DNA from: Bacteroidaceae bacterium
GTDB taxonomy: Bacteria > Bacteroidota > Bacteroidia > Bacteroidales > Bacteroidaceae
Length of the DNA stretch: 50,208 nucleotides
Assembly (NCBI GenBank): GCA_017470525.1
Contig: JAFUYM010000023.1
Coordinates: 1 to 50,208 of the forward strand
Direction: 5' to 3'
The notes under the pieces are model-generated. The model searched no databases and was not told the DNA's origin. It saw nothing but the letters and a program-made list of their open reading frames with translations. A program made the position numbers and the translations under genes. Positions 16,442-25,186 of the stretch are shown in pieces. The stretch's first letter is position 1, and every line of letters begins with the position of its first letter.

Positions 16442-16926
16442 AAGTCTTGTGCTTTGAGAATTTGTTCGAGAATATCACGTGCGCAACCCTGTCCCCCGTT
16501 CTTGTGGGAAATATAGGTACAAATAGATTTGATTTCTGGTGCAGCATCGGCAGGGCAACAAGGCAACCCACAGGTGGAAAGCACCTCGTAGTCGGGGATG
16601 TCATCGCCCACATAGGCAATCTCATAGTCCTTGAGGTCGTATTTTTCCTTCAACTCATTGTAGGTCACGATTTTGACTGCTGCACCAAGCACCACATCCT
16701 TGAGTCCTAAACCTTCATAGCGAATACGCACGGCTTCAGTTCTTCCGCCCGTGATGATAGCAAGAATAAGCCCACACTTCACGGCATGTTGCAGGGCATA
16801 ACCATCTTTGATGTTCACTGTTCGCATGGGGTCACCATTAGGGTGTTGGGGAATGGTTTCGCAAGAGAGCACACCATCCACATCGAAGAAGACGGCTTTG
16901 ATTTTCGTGAGATCGTAGTTTATCAT
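16408..16926 (-). CDS. kdsC: Kdo-8-phosphate phosphatase, KdsC-like HAD hydrolase
   Basis: 172 residues of the HAD-IIIA, cap-less KdsC type: nucleophile and acid/base in FFDVDGVLS (D15, D17), Thr in [10 protein letters not shown], Lys in LGAAVKIV, and metal-binding [10 protein letters not shown]. It would release Pi from Kdo-8-phosphate, the step after KdsA; kdsA and kdsD are found at 38-40 kb here. Gene order DUF2520-KdsC-Maf is a familiar Bacteroidetes arrangement. Related KdsC-like HADs can have other sugar-phosphate substrates, so the symbol is likely but not certain. Confidence 0.85.
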   Translation of the reverse strand: MINYDLTKIKAVFFDVDGVLSCETIPQHPNGDPMRTVNIKDGYALQHAVKCGLILAIITGGRTEAVRIRYEGLGLKDVVLGAAVKIVTYNELKEKYDLKDYEIAYVGDDIPDYEVLSTCGLPCCPADAAPEIKSICTYISHKNGGQGCARDILEQILKAQDLWMHNSTAFGW

Positions 16927-16971
16927 TGGGTGAGTATTATCAGCAAATTGGGGTAACTGGATTATCTGGGG

Positions 16972-17745
16972 TTATTGGGAAGTTTGAGAATCGTGGATGC
17001 TTTGGGAGAGAAGTTGGTATATCTTTTGCAAGTCGGGAGTATCGGCAAGAAGTTGGAGGTGCTTGTCGAGTACATTGGTATCCCAACGGACAGCGGGTCC
17101 CGTTTGAGCCTCATGAGGAGAGAGCACATGAAGTTTGTGGGCGGTCTCCTCGATGAGGGGAAGCATTACGCTGAAAGGAAGATTGCCGTGCTCTTTCAGC
17201 AGTTTGCTGCCCAAATCAAAACAATGGTTAGCAAAATTGCAGCAGAAGACTGCAGCAAGATGGAGGTAGCGGCGATTGTCACTATCCAATTCGTAAACCG
17301 TATCAGAAATGGTCAAAGCGAGCCTTCGCAGCAACTGAATATCAGTTTCGTTTGTCGCTTCAACAAAACAAGGAATCACACTGAAATCCACTTCCTTACT
17401 TTTAGAGAAAGTCTGCATCGGATAGAAGACTCCTCTTCGTCCGAATGGCAACACGTTCATCGGGATGCTGCCAGCCGTGTGAACGAACAATTGGCTTTCG
17501 CGACCTGCCAGCAATGAAGTCGCCAAAGTCTGCAAAGCGGAATCTTTCACCGCTATCACAAAAATATCCGCTTCTTTCGTCACTTCTGCCAAATGAGTGG
17601 TGTAAGGACATTTCAGCACCGTTGCTAAAGCATTGGCAGATGATTCTGTGCGGCTATACACTTGCACCAGTTCATGACCAGCGCGGTGAAGTGCTTTTCC
17701 CAAGTTGGTGGCAAGGTTGCCCGCCCCTATCAATACTACCTTCAT
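16972..17745 (-). CDS. DUF2520 / F420-type NAD(P)-binding oxidoreductase
   Basis: 257 residues from the ATG at 17745, chosen because it puts the Rossmann motif at the start (MKVVLIGAGNLATNLGKALH); an upstream Met at 17796 adds 17 unrelated residues. The fold is that of the NADP-oxidoreductase/ProC-like group with a DUF2520 C-terminal helical domain (FCCNFANHCFDLGSKLL, then SPHEAQTGPAVRWD). The substrate is unknown. It precedes kdsC by 45 nt and is likely co-transcribed with it. Confidence 0.85.
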   Translation of the reverse strand: MKVVLIGAGNLATNLGKALHRAGHELVQVYSRTESSANALATVLKCPYTTHLAEVTKEADIFVIAVKDSALQTLATSLLAGRESQLFVHTAGSIPMNVLPFGRRGVFYPMQTFSKSKEVDFSVIPCFVEATNETDIQLLRRLALTISDTVYELDSDNRRYLHLAAVFCCNFANHCFDLGSKLLKEHGNLPFSVMLPLIEETAHKLHVLSPHEAQTGPAVRWDTNVLDKHLQLLADTPDLQKIYQLLSQSIHDSQTSQ

Positions 17746-17808
17746 AATAATAACTTCTATTTTCAATTGGCTACATCGAACTGAAGGTTCCTTCAAATCT
17801 TCAATCCG

Positions 17809-18348
17809 TTACTCCTGTTCGGGGAAAGGTCCCACATGTACATTCTCCCATTTCAGTTTATCTTCGTCCTGCGGCTTGCGCTCAATGGCGGGATAGCCAA
17901 TGCCGATGACACATTCTGCGGTGAGATTCTCTGGATAGCGGAGCAAGAAACGAAGCACGTTGTCAGACGGTTCACCATTCTCCATGAAACGGTTACGCAC
18001 CTGGCACCAGCAGGAACCCAACCCAAGGTCGGCTGCCTGATACTGCATCGTGACGGCTGCAATAGAAGCATCCTCACACCAAGCATCGGTCACCTCACGG
18101 TCGCCCAACACGACAACCGCCACTTTGGCATCTGCAATGAACTGGCTGCCCATCGGACGGCAAAGAGATATTTTTTCCAACAAGTTCTTATCATCCACCA
18201 CCACAAAATGCCAGGCACGTGTACCCTTGCTGGTGGGAGCCATCAGTGCTGCTCGAAGAATTGCCTGCAAATCCTCTGCTTTGATTTCTTGTTCCGTAAA
18301 CTTGCGAACACTGCGGCGCTTCTGCACCAAATCCTTAAAATTTTCCAT
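17809..18348 (-). CDS. Nitroreductase family FMN protein
   Basis: 179 residues: the FMN phosphate-binding RRSVRKFTEQEI, APTSKGTRAWHFVVVDD, and ADLGLGSCWCQVRNRF near the flavin site, ending with VIGIGYPAIERKPQDEDK. Family members reduce nitro groups, quinones or other acceptors with NAD(P)H; the true substrate cannot be read. First gene of the minus-strand block ending with Lrp, 63 nt before the DUF2520 gene. Its 195-bp upstream gap is shared with divergent mltG. Confidence 0.9.
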   Translation of the reverse strand: MENFKDLVQKRRSVRKFTEQEIKAEDLQAILRAALMAPTSKGTRAWHFVVVDDKNLLEKISLCRPMGSQFIADAKVAVVVLGDREVTDAWCEDASIAAVTMQYQAADLGLGSCWCQVRNRFMENGEPSDNVLRFLLRYPENLTAECVIGIGYPAIERKPQDEDKLKWENVHVGPFPEQE

Positions 18349-18379
18349 CTTTTCAATAATTAAACGTGTTATTTTTCGT

Positions 18380-18439
18380 GTAAAGTTAGAAAACTTTTGC
18401 CATATAAGAAGAAACTTTACAAGATAATTCGTATCTTTG
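18380..18439. promoter_or_regulatory. Inverted repeat and promoter upstream of mltG
   Basis: GTAAAGTT (18380-18387) and its complement AACTTTAC (18413-18420) flank 25 bp. A -7 box TATCTTTG follows at 18432-18439, about 100 bp before the mltG start. The inverted repeat could be an operator for the divergent nitroreductase and mltG genes or an RNA hairpin; no binding protein can be named. Confidence 0.5.
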
Positions 18440-18542
18440 CCACAATATTTAATATTTAATAAGACTTTCTTTCGATGTTTTTACCGAGATTTGCCATTTA
18501 TGCAAACTTTTTCACCGTCGAAGTCTATCAAGAAAAGAAAAT

Positions 18543-19580
18543 ATGTCTAAGAAAACGATTATCACAGGAGCGGTCATACTGGCGGTCGTCAATCTGCTCA
18601 TTTTGGGCGGCTATGTTTATAAGAGCGGTTTCAAACTCGACGAACCTCGCTACATCTACATTGATGCCGACGACAACGTAGATTCGGTGGAGCAGAAAAT
18701 CACCCTCACTGCACCCCCGAAAATCACGGATGCGTTCTCCTTCTATGCCAAAGTGCTGAAATTAGAAAAGCATCTCCACACGGGGCGATACGAGGTCACT
18801 CCCTCTATGACTTTGCTACAACTAATACGCGACATCCGCAACCACAACGAGCAGCCCATCAATCTGGTCGTTCCATCCGTCAGGACAATGAACATGATGG
18901 CAGGAAAACTGGGGCGTCAACTCATGGTGGATTCTGCCCAAATTGCCCAATACCTCAACGACGAAGCGAATATCAAGTCATTAGGCTACACCCGCGAATC
19001 ACTGCCTGGTCTTTTCATTCCAAACACGTATGAAGTATATTGGGACACGAGCATCGAAAAACTCATGGAGCGTATGCTGAAAGAGAATAAGTCTTTCTGG
19101 AATGAGGAGCGGTTGGGCAAACTGAAAGAAGTGGGTGAATATGCCGGTGAAGAAATGACGAAAGAGAAGGTCATCACATTGGCAGCCATCGTGGATAGCG
19201 AAACTGCCAACAACAGTGAGAAACCTACGATTGCAGCCCTTTATATGAACCGCATGCGCAAGCCGATGGCGCTACAAAGTGACCCTACCGTCATCTATGC
19301 AGTGGGCGATTTTTCCATCCGCAGAGTGTTGCACGAACATCTGAAAGTGGAGTCACCCTACAACACCTACCGGAACCTCGGATTGCCACCAGGTCCTATC
19401 CGCGTGCCAAGCATTGCAGGGATTGATGCGGTGCTGAACCATGCCAAGAACGATTACATCTATATGTGTGCCAAAGAAGATTTTTCGGGCACTCACAACT
19501 TTGCCGTCAGTTACGGAGAACATCTTCGCAATGCGGCAAAATACACAAAGGCACTTAACGAGAGGGGCATACACCGATAA
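18543..19580 (+). CDS. mltG: Endolytic murein transglycosylase
   Basis: Cuts nascent peptidoglycan strands and sets their length. The 345-residue protein has one N-terminal membrane helix (ITGAVILAVVNLLILGGYVY) and a periplasmic YceG domain with LPGLFIPNTYEVYWDT, the catalytic region LAAIVDSETANNSEKP, LQSDPTVIYAVG and GLPPGPIRVPS near the C-terminus. The catalytic segment has Asp-Ser-Glu-Thr where enterobacterial MltG has Glu-Lys-Glu-Thr, so the second Glu is kept. It starts a plus-strand run; the GH43 gene begins 47 nt downstream. Confidence 0.95.
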   Translation: MSKKTIITGAVILAVVNLLILGGYVYKSGFKLDEPRYIYIDADDNVDSVEQKITLTAPPKITDAFSFYAKVLKLEKHLHTGRYEVTPSMTLLQLIRDIRNHNEQPINLVVPSVRTMNMMAGKLGRQLMVDSAQIAQYLNDEANIKSLGYTRESLPGLFIPNTYEVYWDTSIEKLMERMLKENKSFWNEERLGKLKEVGEYAGEEMTKEKVITLAAIVDSETANNSEKPTIAALYMNRMRKPMALQSDPTVIYAVGDFSIRRVLHEHLKVESPYNTYRNLGLPPGPIRVPSIAGIDAVLNHAKNDYIYMCAKEDFSGTHNFAVSYGEHLRNAAKYTKALNERGIHR

Positions 19581-19627
19581 GGCTGAAAAAAGAACATTTG
19601 TTTAGATTAGTTTATATAGAAAGATTT

Positions 19628-22495
19628 ATGAAAAAGTATGTTTTACCATTTTTGCTGATGGCATCGACCACACTGTCTGCCCAGCAGAGACCGAGAGAGT
19701 ACACACCGTCGCCAGTTGCTGGCACCGCATGGAATGAGCCAGGGAATGCGAACCCGTTCATCCCAGGCTACTTCGCCGACCCTACCATCCGTAAGTTTGG
19801 CGACACGTATTATCTGTATGCCACCACCGACGGAACGGGCAACGGCTATGGTCCCGCACAAGTGTGGGTAAGCAAGGATTTCGTGAACTGGAAGAACATC
19901 GTAATGAACTGGCCGACCACCGAGGTGGTGTGGGCACCCGATGTAGTACAACAGCCCAACGGCAAGTTCCGCTATTACTACTGCGAACCCTGCAACATCA
20001 ACATTGGCGAAAGCGACTCGCCCATCGGTCCTTGGCACAATATCCTTGGAAAGGAGGATGCCGTGATGGTGCCCGACAGATATGTGCACAACGTGATCAC
20101 CCTTGACCCTCAACTCTTTACTGACGATGACAAGAGCCAATATCTGTATTTTACCACTTGGGGCATCTACAATGGGTTTGGCTGTGGTGTAGCGAAACTC
20201 AAGGACGGTGATTTCGACCTGTCAGCCTTGAAGGAGAATGTGGCAAAAGATGCACGTAGATGGAACGAGAACCGCCCCTTCCCCATTGCTGCCGATGAGT
20301 TCTTCTCGGAGAAACGCCTCATTCCCAATACGGAACTGAAGGACATCTTCGAAGCACCATTTGTGTTCAAGAAGGACGGAATCTATTATTTCACTTATTC
20401 ATCAGGCAGTTGCCACACCGACACCTACCGTGTACAATATGCCACCTCCACAGTAGGACCAATGGGACCGTTCGAGTATAAAGGCGAGATTCTGACGACG
20501 AATGAGGACGAGACCGTTCACGGACCCGGACATCACTCCGTCATCGAAGTCGGCGGCAAGTACTACATTGTTTATCATCGCCACAACAACCCGAAATCTA
20601 TTCATGGCTTCAACCGTCAGGTGTGCATCGACGAACTGAAGTTCGATGCACAGGGAAACATCATCCCGATTGTGCCCACACACAATGCTCAGAACGTGAC
20701 CATTTTCAAAGGGGCATCGAAGTACAAGAACCTTGCCTATGGAGCCAAAGTCACCGCCTCTTCCTACTATGACGATTGGTTCAAGCCCGAGTATGCGGTG
20801 GATGACAACAATGCGACACTGTGGAAGGCTCGCAACACCAACTGGTCTCAAGGAGAAAGGAATGGCTCGAGTGGCGAATGGATTCAAATTAACCTCAACA
20901 AACCCATGAAATTCAACGAAATATGGATCCAATTTGAGTATGCCACCTTCTTCTATCAGTATAAGATAGAAACTTCGCTTGATGGACAGAATTGGACCAT
21001 GTACGCTGACCGTACGGACAACACCATGCAAGGCTCTCCTATGATTGACAAAAAAACGGTAAAGGCACAATATATCCGCATCACCATCACCGATACGCAG
21101 AAGAACGGACACATGCCAGCCATTTGGAACGTAAAAGTGTGGGCAAAAGCCCCAACCTTGCCCAATACCAACGTAGAAAGCAACGACGGCTATCCTGGGA
21201 TGCACAAGAAAGATGTCACCACCGAAGAACGTGCGACAAGTCCTTTTGCCCAAAGAGTTATCGACGCTGCTTACACAGCAAAAGGGAAAAACGAGCCTTT
21301 CGATGTGACAGAAGTTGCCACTGTCTATCCCTCAGAACCATGGAACCTCACTTTCCATGCCAACAAACCCATCCATGTGCGTATAAAAGACGGGAAATGG
21401 GCATTCTTCTTCAACGGTACACAGTCGCTGACCAGCCAAGAGCCACTTCCCAACCTTTACCGATACAACTCACCCTATACTATCGCTGCATGGACGCTCT
21501 CCACAAAAGTCGGCCCTATATCAACTTTAGTGTCTCTCAGTGGTTCCCATGCCGACTTGGCAACAACGGAATTGCGTCTGGGCACCGACCCCAACAATGG
21601 ACTCATCAACCACAACGGCTCGTTCGAAAGCAGCGGGGCACGGAAAGCCATTCAAGAGAGTGAGGGGAAATGGCATCACTGGTTAGTAACTTACGACGGG
21701 TGGATGGAAAAAGTTTATTTGGATGGCCAACTGCTTCAAGAGAAAAACAACTTCCTCATGATTCGTCCTGACGGACACATCACCATCGGTGCCGATGCAG
21801 CAGGTACAAACAACTTTATGGGATATATCAGTGATGTGGTTATTATGCCCATAGCCGTAAGAGAAGATGACATTCAAAAGATGTACAATCGTCTGAAAGA
21901 CCAACATTTGCCCTCCCTCGGCGACGACGACTTCGAGGAAATCGACCCCGACAGCAAGTTTGTCCTTTCGCCCGACATGAAGCCTGTCTTCGAGAAGAAG
22001 GAAACCTTCACGCTTTCCACAAAATCAGGCGACTTCAACAATGCACCATTGGAGAACGGCGGCGAGGTGTACAAGGATGTGACAGGCGACTTTGTGTTGA
22101 TGGCAACTGTGGCTGATATGGAGGGATGGAAGCAGCACAATGTGAAGGGTTACAATGAAGGTGGTATCCTAATTGCAGATGGCAACACGTACTATCAGTT
22201 GGGTGCATTCCCACTCTACAACTGCGGCAATATGCTCACGGTTTTGAGTGGCTACGGTCGTCCTCAGTACCCTAACTATAAGGGATATGATTTCGACCCC
22301 ATCATGCAGTTTGAACGTCGAGGCAACCAACTTTTTGCCCGCACCAGCAAGGACGGAAAGAATTGGAACAATATGCCGGGCTCACCAATTGAGATACAAA
22401 ACCCAACCTTGAAAGTAGGTGCTTACCAAACCACCTACAACGAAAACGCCTCGTGGGTGAAACTGAGCGACTACATCCTCTATCAGAAAAAATAA
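19628..22495 (+). CDS. Secreted multidomain GH43 glycosidase
   Basis: 955 residues from the ATG at 19628, which opens the signal MKKYVLPFLLMASTTLSAQQ. Residues about 40-350 form the GH43 five-blade propeller: base D51 in YFADPTIRKFG, pKa-modulating D160 in TLDPQLFTDD, acid E242 in DIFEAPFVF. About 365-515 is an F5/8 type C (CBM32-like) domain (NLAYGAKVTASSYYDDW). About 560-765 is a LamG/concanavalin-like domain. About 795-955 resembles DUF1349 (ADMEGWKQHNVKGYNEGGIL). GH43 enzymes act mostly as beta-xylosidases or alpha-L-arabinofuranosidases; the subfamily cannot be fixed by eye. The GH2 gene follows after 17 nt, so both act together outside the inner membrane. No SusC/SusD genes are near. 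Confidence 0.92.
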   Translation: MKKYVLPFLLMASTTLSAQQRPREYTPSPVAGTAWNEPGNANPFIPGYFADPTIRKFGDTYYLYATTDGTGNGYGPAQVWVSKDFVNWKNIVMNWPTTEVVWAPDVVQQPNGKFRYYYCEPCNINIGESDSPIGPWHNILGKEDAVMVPDRYVHNVITLDPQLFTDDDKSQYLYFTTWGIYNGFGCGVAKLKDGDFDLSALKENVAKDARRWNENRPFPIAADEFFSEKRLIPNTELKDIFEAPFVFKKDGIYYFTYSSGSCHTDTYRVQYATSTVGPMGPFEYKGEILTTNEDETVHGPGHHSVIEVGGKYYIVYHRHNNPKSIHGFNRQVCIDELKFDAQGNIIPIVPTHNAQNVTIFKGASKYKNLAYGAKVTASSYYDDWFKPEYAVDDNNATLWKARNTNWSQGERNGSSGEWIQINLNKPMKFNEIWIQFEYATFFYQYKIETSLDGQNWTMYADRTDNTMQGSPMIDKKTVKAQYIRITITDTQKNGHMPAIWNVKVWAKAPTLPNTNVESNDGYPGMHKKDVTTEERATSPFAQRVIDAAYTAKGKNEPFDVTEVATVYPSEPWNLTFHANKPIHVRIKDGKWAFFFNGTQSLTSQEPLPNLYRYNSPYTIAAWTLSTKVGPISTLVSLSGSHADLATTELRLGTDPNNGLINHNGSFESSGARKAIQESEGKWHHWLVTYDGWMEKVYLDGQLLQEKNNFLMIRPDGHITIGADAAGTNNFMGYISDVVIMPIAVREDDIQKMYNRLKDQHLPSLGDDDFEEIDPDSKFVLSPDMKPVFEKKETFTLSTKSGDFNNAPLENGGEVYKDVTGDFVLMATVADMEGWKQHNVKGYNEGGILIADGNTYYQLGAFPLYNCGNMLTVLSGYGRPQYPNYKGYDFDPIMQFERRGNQLFARTSKDGKNWNNMPGSPIEIQNPTLKVGAYQTTYNENASWVKLSDYILYQKK

Positions 22496-22512
22496 ACTAA
22501 CACATATTATAT

Positions 22513-25050
22513 ATGGCTATCAATCAAAATATCCTCAAAAGTTTGCTGTGCATCGGCATGATGACCGCAGCCATGAGCGCAGTGGCGCAACGCAAAGAAA
22601 CAATCCTCCGCGACGGTTGGAAATTCTCACGTGGAGAAGGACTTGACTCCATTGCCCCGTCACAGAAAGACTACAACGACAAGAAGTGGCAAACCGTGCA
22701 GGTGCCTCACGACTGGGCAATTGCAGGTCCTTTCGACAAGGAGATTGACAAACAAGTCGTTGCCATTGAGCAGAACGGCGAGAAGGAAGCAACCGAGAAG
22801 ACTGGACGCTCTGGTTCTCTTCCCTGGATTGGAGAAGGCTGGTATCGCACCACCTTCACGGTGGAAAAGGATTGCCACAACGCCTATCTGATTTTCGATG
22901 GAGCGATGGCTGAGCCTGTCGTGTATGTGAACGGGAAGAAGGCTGGCGAGTGGAAATATGGCTACAGTTCCTTCGATGTGGAAGTATCGGGCTACATCAA
23001 GAAAGACGGCAGCCCCAACACGCTCGCCGTTCATCTGAAGAACGTGGAGGAGAGCAGCCGCTGGTATCCTGGTGCGGGCATCTATCGCCCCGTCACGCTC
23101 GTCACCATGGGCAGCCACTACATCAAGCCCCAAGGAATCTCTATCGAAACAACCGAGTGTAACTGGTCTTCTGCAACCGTCAAAGTTACGGTGCATTGCG
23201 ATGGCAATTATTTTCGCAATGACAAGATTGTACGCATGTCGGTGGCTGGTCAGACCTTCGACTTTCCAATCGAACCTGTTGAACATGACGGTGGCATTGT
23301 CGGCAGAAAAATTGTCAAGATAGAAGACGTGAAAAGATGGTTCCCAGAAGAACCTAACCTCTACGACATCACGTTCAGCATCATCGACAACAACGGACAG
23401 GGCAAGGTGCTCGACTCAAAAACAGTCAAGTACGGTTTCCGCACCATCCAATATGGTTTTTTGGCATCTGGACTAGAACCCGTTTTCTGTATCAATTACA
23501 AGAAATATAAGTTCAAGGGAGTATGCCTCCACCACGACCTCGGCATGCTGGGTGCCGCTGTCAACAAGGCTGCGCTGGAGCGCCAACTTGTGCTGCTGAA
23601 GAGCATGGGCTGCAACGCCATCCGTACCTCACACAACATGCCTTCTCAGTGGCAAATGGACTTGTGTGACTCTCTTGGACTTATGGTTATGGCAGAATCA
23701 TTCGACATGTGGAAATACCCAAAATGCAAGAACGGTTATTCCCGATTCTATGACGAATGGTGGAAGAGTGACCTCATCAACTTGATACAAGCAAACAAAC
23801 TTCACCCCAGCATCGTGATGTGGTCGATTGGTAATGAAATTCCCGAACAAGGTTCTACAGACGGAACTCGCATGGCTCGCGCCATGCAGAACTTCATGCA
23901 CTACTGGGATCCCACCCGTCCTGTCACATCTGGAATGGACCGCATCGACAATGCCATCAGTTCTGGTTTCGCACATGTGCTCGATATTCCAGGTATCAAC
24001 TACCGCACACATAGATACCACGCTGCCTACGAGAAACTGCGTCAAGGATTCATACTCGGCAGCGAAACGGCTTCCACTGTTTCATCCCGTGGTGTCTATA
24101 AGTTCCCAGTTGAGCGTTTCGACGGAAAGGCTTACAGCGATGGGCAGTGTTCCAGTTACGATGTGGAGGCTTGTTGGTGGTCAAACATCCCCGAGGAGGA
24201 TTGGCTCTTGCAGGATGACCAACCTTGGGTGATTGGTGAGTTTGTGTGGACGGGCTTCGACTACCTTGGCGAACCCACTCCTTACGACGAGTATTGGCCC
24301 AGCCGCTCCTCTTACTTCGGCATCTTCGACCTCGCTGGTCTTCCCAAAGACCGCTATTACCTCTATCGCTCTCATTGGAACAAGGATGAGAAGACCATCC
24401 ATCTCTTGCCTCACTGGACTTGGCCAGGTCGAGAAGGCGAAGTGACTCCTGTATATTGCTACACCAACTATCCTACTGCCGAACTCTTTGTGAACGGCAA
24501 ATCGCAGGGCAAAATCAGCAAAAACACTGAAGTGAAGAAAGGCTCTGGAAAGGAAGGTAGAATTTCCGATGTCAACGACCCTGCCATTGACCGCTACCGT
24601 CTCCGCTGGAACAACGTGAAGTACGAGCCAGGTGAAATCAAGGTGGTTGTTTATGACGAGAACGGAAAGGAAGTCGGCACTGAAACCGTCAAGACCGCTG
24701 GTGCTCCTGCTTCCATCCAACTCACGGGTGACCTTGGTGCTGCTATCAAGAATCTCAAGGCTGACAGCGAAGACATGACCTTCATCACCGTCAACATCCT
24801 CGACAAGAACGGCAATTTCGTGCCCGATGCCGACAATCAAATCAATGTCAGCGTGACGGGAGCCGCCAACTTCAAGGGCATCTGCAACGGCGATGCCACC
24901 AGTGTAGAAGTCTTCACAAAGCCCACGATGAAAGCCTTCCACGGTCAACTTGTCATCGGCATCCAGAGCAACGGCAAGCAAGGCAACGCCATCGTCAAGG
25001 TGAGCGGCAAAGGCTTGAAACCAGCCACAGTCACCATCCAAGCAGAATAA
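22513..25050 (+). CDS. Secreted GH2 beta-galactosidase-type enzyme
   Basis: 845 residues with signal peptide MAINQNILKSLLCIGMM ending near VAQ. N-terminal sugar-binding jelly roll (FSRGEGLDSIAP, PYDWAI-like VPHDWAIAGPF), Ig-like domain, then the TIM barrel with acid/base E442 in MWSIGNEIPEQG and nucleophile E576 in PWVIGEFVWTGFDYLGEPTP. A DUF4982 domain (HLLPHWTWPGREGEVTPVYC) and a C-terminal Ig-like domain complete it. This architecture is common for Bacteroidetes beta-galactosidases. It is 17 nt after GH43, so a joint role on galactose- or arabinose-decorated plant polymers is likely. An array of 15-bp palindromes begins 27 bp after its stop. Confidence 0.94.
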   Translation: MAINQNILKSLLCIGMMTAAMSAVAQRKETILRDGWKFSRGEGLDSIAPSQKDYNDKKWQTVQVPHDWAIAGPFDKEIDKQVVAIEQNGEKEATEKTGRSGSLPWIGEGWYRTTFTVEKDCHNAYLIFDGAMAEPVVYVNGKKAGEWKYGYSSFDVEVSGYIKKDGSPNTLAVHLKNVEESSRWYPGAGIYRPVTLVTMGSHYIKPQGISIETTECNWSSATVKVTVHCDGNYFRNDKIVRMSVAGQTFDFPIEPVEHDGGIVGRKIVKIEDVKRWFPEEPNLYDITFSIIDNNGQGKVLDSKTVKYGFRTIQYGFLASGLEPVFCINYKKYKFKGVCLHHDLGMLGAAVNKAALERQLVLLKSMGCNAIRTSHNMPSQWQMDLCDSLGLMVMAESFDMWKYPKCKNGYSRFYDEWWKSDLINLIQANKLHPSIVMWSIGNEIPEQGSTDGTRMARAMQNFMHYWDPTRPVTSGMDRIDNAISSGFAHVLDIPGINYRTHRYHAAYEKLRQGFILGSETASTVSSRGVYKFPVERFDGKAYSDGQCSSYDVEACWWSNIPEEDWLLQDDQPWVIGEFVWTGFDYLGEPTPYDEYWPSRSSYFGIFDLAGLPKDRYYLYRSHWNKDEKTIHLLPHWTWPGREGEVTPVYCYTNYPTAELFVNGKSQGKISKNTEVKKGSGKEGRISDVNDPAIDRYRLRWNNVKYEPGEIKVVVYDENGKEVGTETVKTAGAPASIQLTGDLGAAIKNLKADSEDMTFITVNILDKNGNFVPDADNQINVSVTGAANFKGICNGDATSVEVFTKPTMKAFHGQLVIGIQSNGKQGNAIVKVSGKGLKPATVTIQAE

Positions 25051-25077
25051 TCCGACCTTTTTTGCATCTCCTACGCC

Positions 25078-25138
25078 GTACCCCTCGGGTACGATGCAGT
25101 GTACCCCTCGGGTACGGCATGGTGTACCCGAGGGGTAC
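25078..25138. repeat. Palindrome array A (23-bp period)
   Basis: Three 15-bp units: GTACCCCTCGGGTAC (25078-25092 and 25101-25115) and the flipped GTACCCGAGGGGTAC (25124-25138). The spacers are 8 bp each (GATGCAGT, GGCATGGT). Each unit is a palindrome except for its central 3 bp. Units 2 and 3 form a perfect 15-bp stem with an 8-nt loop. It lies between GH2 and nadE, both on the plus strand. Confidence 0.9.
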
Positions 25139-25186
25139 GGTTCAGAGGAGAGGACTATATACATCAACCATCAAGAATAAAGGAAC

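Noticed and set aside
20402-21253. 283-residue minus-strand frame within GH43
   Set aside because: It lies wholly antisense to a gene with intact catalytic motifs and has no recognisable domain.
25078-25138. CRISPR array
   Set aside because: Repeats are 15 bp and palindromic, spacers only 8 bp, there are three to five units, and no cas genes are present.
24181-25167. 328-residue minus-strand frame antisense to GH2
   Set aside because: It starts inside palindrome array A and follows GH2 codon periodicity; no domain is present.
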